Shown: in pieces, positions 60,771 to 64,000 of the stretch
How positions within the stretch are numbered: position 1 is the stretch's first letter
Layout: each line of letters opens with the position of its first letter
Source of the DNA: DAOQAU01 sp964640325
GTDB lineage: Bacteria; Cyanobacteriota; Vampirovibrionia; Gastranaerophilales; Gastranaerophilaceae
Assembly (NCBI GenBank): GCA_964640325.1
Contig: CAZXID010000004.1
Location: 1-64,000, forward strand
Reading direction: 5' to 3'
DNA length: 64,000 bases
Made by a program: the position numbers and the translations under genes
Notes under the pieces: model-generated
The model's database searches: none
Told to the model about the DNA's origin: nothing
What the model saw: the letters and a program-made list of their open reading frames with translations, nothing else

Positions 60771-61700
60771 ATGTCTGCTATTGAAGAAATAGAAGAATTA
60801 CGGGAAATTTTAAAGTCTGATTCGTCAAACTATCAGGCAAGGCGAAGGCTTGCCGTTTTACTTCTTGATAGTGGCTTTAACGAAGAAGCGCTTAAACAGT
60901 TTTTGTTTTTGTCAGGGGTTTTCCCGACAGATGCCGGACTTTTTTACAATTTGGGAATTGTTTTTGAAAAATTAAAAAAACTTGATAATGCAATACATTA
61001 CTATAAAAAAGCGATAGAAATTTCGCCCGAGGAAACCGATTTTTACTATAATTTGGGGCTTGTTTATATTGACAAACAGGAATACGATAAGGCAATAGAC
61101 TGTTTCAAAAAAGTTCTGACAAAAGACAAAGACGATTCAAACAGTTATTTTAATCTGGGACTTTGTTTTGTAAAACAGGGGAAAGAAGAGCCTGCCGCAA
61201 AGTGTTTCAACAAGGCAATAGAATATAACCCTTATGATGTTTTTGCTTATTTTTATTTGGGTTACATCTACAAACAAAAGGGCGAAACCGAAGAAGCAAA
61301 GCACAAGTATTATAAAGTAATTGAAATTTGCCCTGAATACAGTTGGGCGTACTTTAACATCGCTTCTATTGCTTTCGAAGAAGGTGAAATTGATTTGGCG
61401 ATAGAAAATTTGCAAAAAACTCTTGACTTGAACCCTTCAGATGTTGAAGCCTACAAAATTTATTCAAAAATTCTCATCAAGCTCGGGGAAATAGAAAAAG
61501 CGCAAAAAATGATTGAAAGAGCAATAGTGGAAAATCCTGATAAGGCCGATTTATACTACGTTTTAGCTCAAATATATAAACTTCAGGGGAATAATCAAGG
61601 GTATCTTAAGGGGCTCAAACATGCTCTTAAGCAGTATAAAACGCTTTCGTTTTCGCCAAAAGCGGTTAAGCAGGAATTAGATAAAGTAGAGGTAAAATAA
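60771..61700 (+). CDS. TPR-repeat protein
   Basis: 309 aa, about seven to eight tetratricopeptide repeats (AGLFYNLGIVFEKLKKLDNA, then YYNLGLVYIDKQEYDKAI and so on) from residue 17 to near 285. No signal peptide. It provides a protein-binding scaffold. I chose the ATG at 60771 with GGGGAA upstream over one at 60753. It overlaps pdxJ by 1 nt. Confidence 0.9.
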   Translation: MSAIEEIEELREILKSDSSNYQARRRLAVLLLDSGFNEEALKQFLFLSGVFPTDAGLFYNLGIVFEKLKKLDNAIHYYKKAIEISPEETDFYYNLGLVYIDKQEYDKAIDCFKKVLTKDKDDSNSYFNLGLCFVKQGKEEPAAKCFNKAIEYNPYDVFAYFYLGYIYKQKGETEEAKHKYYKVIEICPEYSWAYFNIASIAFEEGEIDLAIENLQKTLDLNPSDVEAYKIYSKILIKLGEIEKAQKMIERAIVENPDKADLYYVLAQIYKLQGNNQGYLKGLKHALKQYKTLSFSPKAVKQELDKVEVK

Positions 61701-62410
61701 TGCTTTTAGGAATAAACATAGATCATATAGCAACATTGAGAAACGCAAGGGGTGGAGTTGAGCCTGACTTAATCGAATGTGCGCTTATCTGTGAAAAAGT
61801 TGGAGTTGACGGTATTACAACGCATTTAAGAGAAGATCGCAGACATATAAAAGATGAAGATGTTTGGGCATTGAAAAAGGTTTTAAAAACCCGCATGAAT
61901 CTTGAAATGGCGATGACAGAAGAAATGCAAAAAATCGCGCTTGAATTAAGACCTTCAGCCTGCTGCATTGTGCCGGAAAAAAGACAGGAGGTTACAACAG
62001 AAGGCGGTTTGGACGTTTTTTCTCAACTTGAGCGTGCAAGAAAATTCGTAAAACCGCTTAACGATGTGGGAATTATCGTAAGTCTTTTTATCAATCCTGA
62101 TGAAAAACAGGTAAGGGCTGCTTTTGAAACAGGAGCAGAGTTTATTGAACTCCATACGGGGGCTTACTCGGAGGCCTTTGGCGGCAACAATGAAGCGGCG
62201 GAATTTTTAAAACTTAAAAATTCCGCCCAATTGGCCCAATCTTTGGGGCTAAAAGTAAATGCCGGACACGGACTTAATTACAAAAACGTCCACAGGATGA
62301 AAGAAATACCAAATCTTGTTGAGCTCAATATAGGACACAGCATCATTTCAAGGGCAGTTTATGTAGGTTTAGAAAAAGCGGTAAAAGAAATGAAAGAGTT
62401 GGTTAAATAA
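61700..62410 (+). CDS. pdxJ: Pyridoxine 5'-phosphate synthase
   Basis: 236 aa TIM barrel. LGINIDHIATLRNARGG, HLREDRRHI, NLEMAMTEEM and VNAGHGLNYKNV are PdxJ signatures. It condenses 1-deoxyxylulose 5-phosphate with 3-amino-1-hydroxyacetone 1-phosphate to make vitamin B6. Coupled to the TPR gene upstream and immediately followed by the next gene. Confidence 0.97.
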   Translation: MLLGINIDHIATLRNARGGVEPDLIECALICEKVGVDGITTHLREDRRHIKDEDVWALKKVLKTRMNLEMAMTEEMQKIALELRPSACCIVPEKRQEVTTEGGLDVFSQLERARKFVKPLNDVGIIVSLFINPDEKQVRAAFETGAEFIELHTGAYSEAFGGNNEAAEFLKLKNSAQLAQSLGLKVNAGHGLNYKNVHRMKEIPNLVELNIGHSIISRAVYVGLEKAVKEMKELVK

Positions 62411-62725
62411 ATGAAATCTAAAGAAAAAATAGTAAAAGAAATGCAGCTAGTAGTCGAGCAAATGCGACTTGACGATATTGAAGAAAATCCTGATATAGTA
62501 AATGATTTTTTTGATTGCGATTGTTGCGGAAAGTTTAAATGTCTTGCGGGTTCAATTCAATACGGTGATTACAGGCTTTGTAACGACTGCGTACTTTATG
62601 CGGAACTAGGATTTGAACTTAAAACAATAAAATCAGTTGATGATTTAATCAAGGCAATGGAAGACAAAAAGCTTGAGGAAGTTTGCGAATTTATCCGTCA
62701 AGATAAGCTTGCGCAAAACAATTAA
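62411..62725 (+). CDS. Cys-rich small hypothetical protein
   Basis: 104 aa. CDCCGKFKC (36-44) and CNDC (57-60) look like a zinc ribbon, between two helices. The start follows the pdxJ stop without a gap, so they are cotranscribed. Unknown function. Confidence 0.75.
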   Translation: MKSKEKIVKEMQLVVEQMRLDDIEENPDIVNDFFDCDCCGKFKCLAGSIQYGDYRLCNDCVLYAELGFELKTIKSVDDLIKAMEDKKLEEVCEFIRQDKLAQNN

Positions 62726-62789
62726 ATTTCATCCAAACGTATAGTTTTTTGTGTTAAAAATCTGTGATAATGTTTGAAAAGGATGAAAT

Positions 62790-63854
62790 ATGAAACTGGT
62801 TTCGACAGAAGAGATAATAAATTATAAAATATTGCCGTTCAATATTTATTCGGAGTTTGGCGAAAAACTTTTTTCCGCAGGAGAGGTTTTGACGCCGGGA
62901 AAGCTTTTGCAGCTTCGTCATATGACAGTTCTTTACAGGGATGATGAGATTAAGGAAATACCGACCGAAGCCAGAGTTGTTGAGGCAAAGCCTGTTGAAA
63001 AAGAAGTTAAGCCTGAAAAACCCAAAGTTGTTGTTGAAGTTTTTGACATGAATCCTTCAAGCAAGATTACAAAAACAAAACTTTCTGTTGATGATATAGA
63101 TATTATGAGCTACAAAGGGCCTGTTAACAAAAGGGCCAAAATCGATCCCCAAACTCAAATTAAGATTAAGGCATTTTATAACAATATTCTTGAAATGATG
63201 GAAGAAAAACCGCCGATTGAAATGCTTGGGATGTTTGCAAATGTCCGCGATAAAATAATTCAGGATATTATATTTGAAAATAACGATGTATTTCTATTTT
63301 CCCAGCTTAAATTACTCGGTGAATACAAAAAGTGCCATGCTCTTAATACAGCAATTTTGTCCGGTGCCGTTGCAAAGAAAATGGGGCTTAGCGAAGATTT
63401 GATAAATGATGTTGTTCTTGCAGGGTTGTTGCATGACATAGGAAAGACAAAGGTTCCGCAAGATTTGCTTTTAAAAAGTAATCTTTCAAGTTATGAGCAA
63501 AAAGCTATTCAAAATCATACGAGGATAGGTTATAAGATAATCAGGCATGAAATGGATTTGCCTGAAAATATTGCACGCGCAGCACTTGAGCATCATGAAA
63601 ATAATGACGGTTCGGGATACCCCGCAGGGAAGTCAGGAGAAACGATAAATGTCGAAACTCAAATAATAAATGTTTGTAACTGTTTTGACAATATAACTTC
63701 AAACCGAACTGAATTTAATATTAAAAATATTAAAGAGGCTCTTAGAATAATGCTTCAACTGGGCACAAGAAAGTTTTCCGCAGAGGCGCTTTATACTTTT
63801 ATTCATATGTTCAGTTACAATGATACGGTAAATTTTGAAGAAATGCTTTTGTAG
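62790..63854 (+). CDS. HD-GYP domain protein (probable c-di-GMP phosphodiesterase)
   Basis: 354 aa. The first 130 residues are a variable N-terminal region with a linker rich in Val/Lys/Pro/Glu. The HD-GYP domain follows with LLHDIGKTKVP, HTRIGYKIIRH and HHENNDGSGYPAG (GYP intact). It would hydrolyse cyclic di-GMP. AAAGGAT site before the ATG. No GGDEF gene is in the window. Confidence 0.92.
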   Translation: MKLVSTEEIINYKILPFNIYSEFGEKLFSAGEVLTPGKLLQLRHMTVLYRDDEIKEIPTEARVVEAKPVEKEVKPEKPKVVVEVFDMNPSSKITKTKLSVDDIDIMSYKGPVNKRAKIDPQTQIKIKAFYNNILEMMEEKPPIEMLGMFANVRDKIIQDIIFENNDVFLFSQLKLLGEYKKCHALNTAILSGAVAKKMGLSEDLINDVVLAGLLHDIGKTKVPQDLLLKSNLSSYEQKAIQNHTRIGYKIIRHEMDLPENIARAALEHHENNDGSGYPAGKSGETINVETQIINVCNCFDNITSNRTEFNIKNIKEALRIMLQLGTRKFSAEALYTFIHMFSYNDTVNFEEMLL

Positions 63855-63998
63855 TCAAATCCAGTAAATAAAAAGCATTCCCAGAGTACATACGGCAAAA
63901 AGAATTATGAAAATTGCCACTATTTTTGCAAAAGAATCCGGAGTGCTGATTTCTTCTTGAATATCTATTCGTTTCAAAATTTGCTTGGAAAAATCTGT
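63855..63998 (-). CDS. C-terminal end of a small membrane protein (partial)
   Basis: The frame runs in from the right edge and stops at 63855. It reads as a Lys/Glu-rich segment (DIQEEISTPDSFAKI) and a C-terminal membrane helix (AIFIILFAVCTLGMLFIYW). The 5' end is outside the window. No family can be named from 47 residues. Confidence 0.5.
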   Translation of the reverse strand, partial: TDFSKQILKRIDIQEEISTPDSFAKIVAIFIILFAVCTLGMLFIYWI

Positions 63999-64000
63999 TT

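Overview
The window looks like a chromosome segment of a non-photosynthetic cyanobacterial relative, of the Melainabacteria/Vampirovibrionia (Gastranaerophilales-like) kind. Three things point there. The F-type ATP synthase genes are split as in cyanobacteria: a, c, b', b, delta, alpha, gamma at 34191-39435 and beta-epsilon at 20102-21918, with two different b subunits. A homologue of the cyanobacterial iron-sulfur protein LdpA follows a dTDP-sugar operon. No photosynthesis gene is present, while a HydG [FeFe]-hydrogenase maturase suggests anaerobic metabolism. DNA is AT-rich, and KdsA plus dTDP-rhamnose genes fit a Gram-negative envelope. Taxonomy is inferred from gene order and protein features, not from a search.

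Layout: 1-3600 divergent phosphoglycerate kinase and DnaK. 3.8-8.8 kb prepilin-like protein, HisS, a small nucleotidyltransferase, a glycosyltransferase and a two-gene phage-tail islet. 8.9-13.6 kb TpiA, AcpS, RfbC-RfbB-RfbA and LdpA. 13.6-16.6 kb (minus) canonical Pgk and a U32 peptidase. 16.8-23.2 kb two uridine-kinase-like P-loop proteins, HydG, a YjbQ-family protein and AtpD-AtpC. 23.5-31 kb small HEAT-like and unknown proteins, an RWYD-repeat protein, an SDR, signalling proteins and an orphan sugar ABC permease. 31.2-34 kb DegT aminotransferase, BirA and two paralogous small proteins. 34.2-39.4 kb main atp operon. 39.5-43.5 kb receiver protein, RseP, ComF and FabI. 43.8-45.6 kb a repeat protein interrupted by an assembly gap. 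45.7-55.5 kb YajQ, UvrB, PheS, a metallo-hydrolase, KdsA, GatB, a SIS isomerase and a formyltransferase. 55.5-64 kb a second RWYD protein, a YhaM-like HD protein, IlvC, a patatin, a polytopic membrane protein, a TPR protein, PdxJ, a Cys-rich protein and an HD-GYP protein.

The most unusual signals are not ordinary genes. (1) The same structured leader, with compensatory base changes between the copies, lies upstream of both atpD and gatB. (2) About a dozen genes start exactly 6 nt after a -10-like hexamer, suggesting leaderless mRNAs. (3) Short palindromic elements like those in the spacers also occur in frame inside birA, the U32 peptidase and ldpA. (4) Degenerate heptanucleotide arrays, often as inverted pairs, fill spacers and also enter coding sequence. 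(5) Two small proteins share a duplicated RWYD module that I do not recognise.

Most metabolic and information genes are housekeeping and form short operons (acpS-rfbCBA-ldpA, pgk-U32, kdsA-MBL-pheS, TPR-pdxJ-62411, atp). No tRNA, rRNA, CRISPR array or intact insertion sequence was seen.
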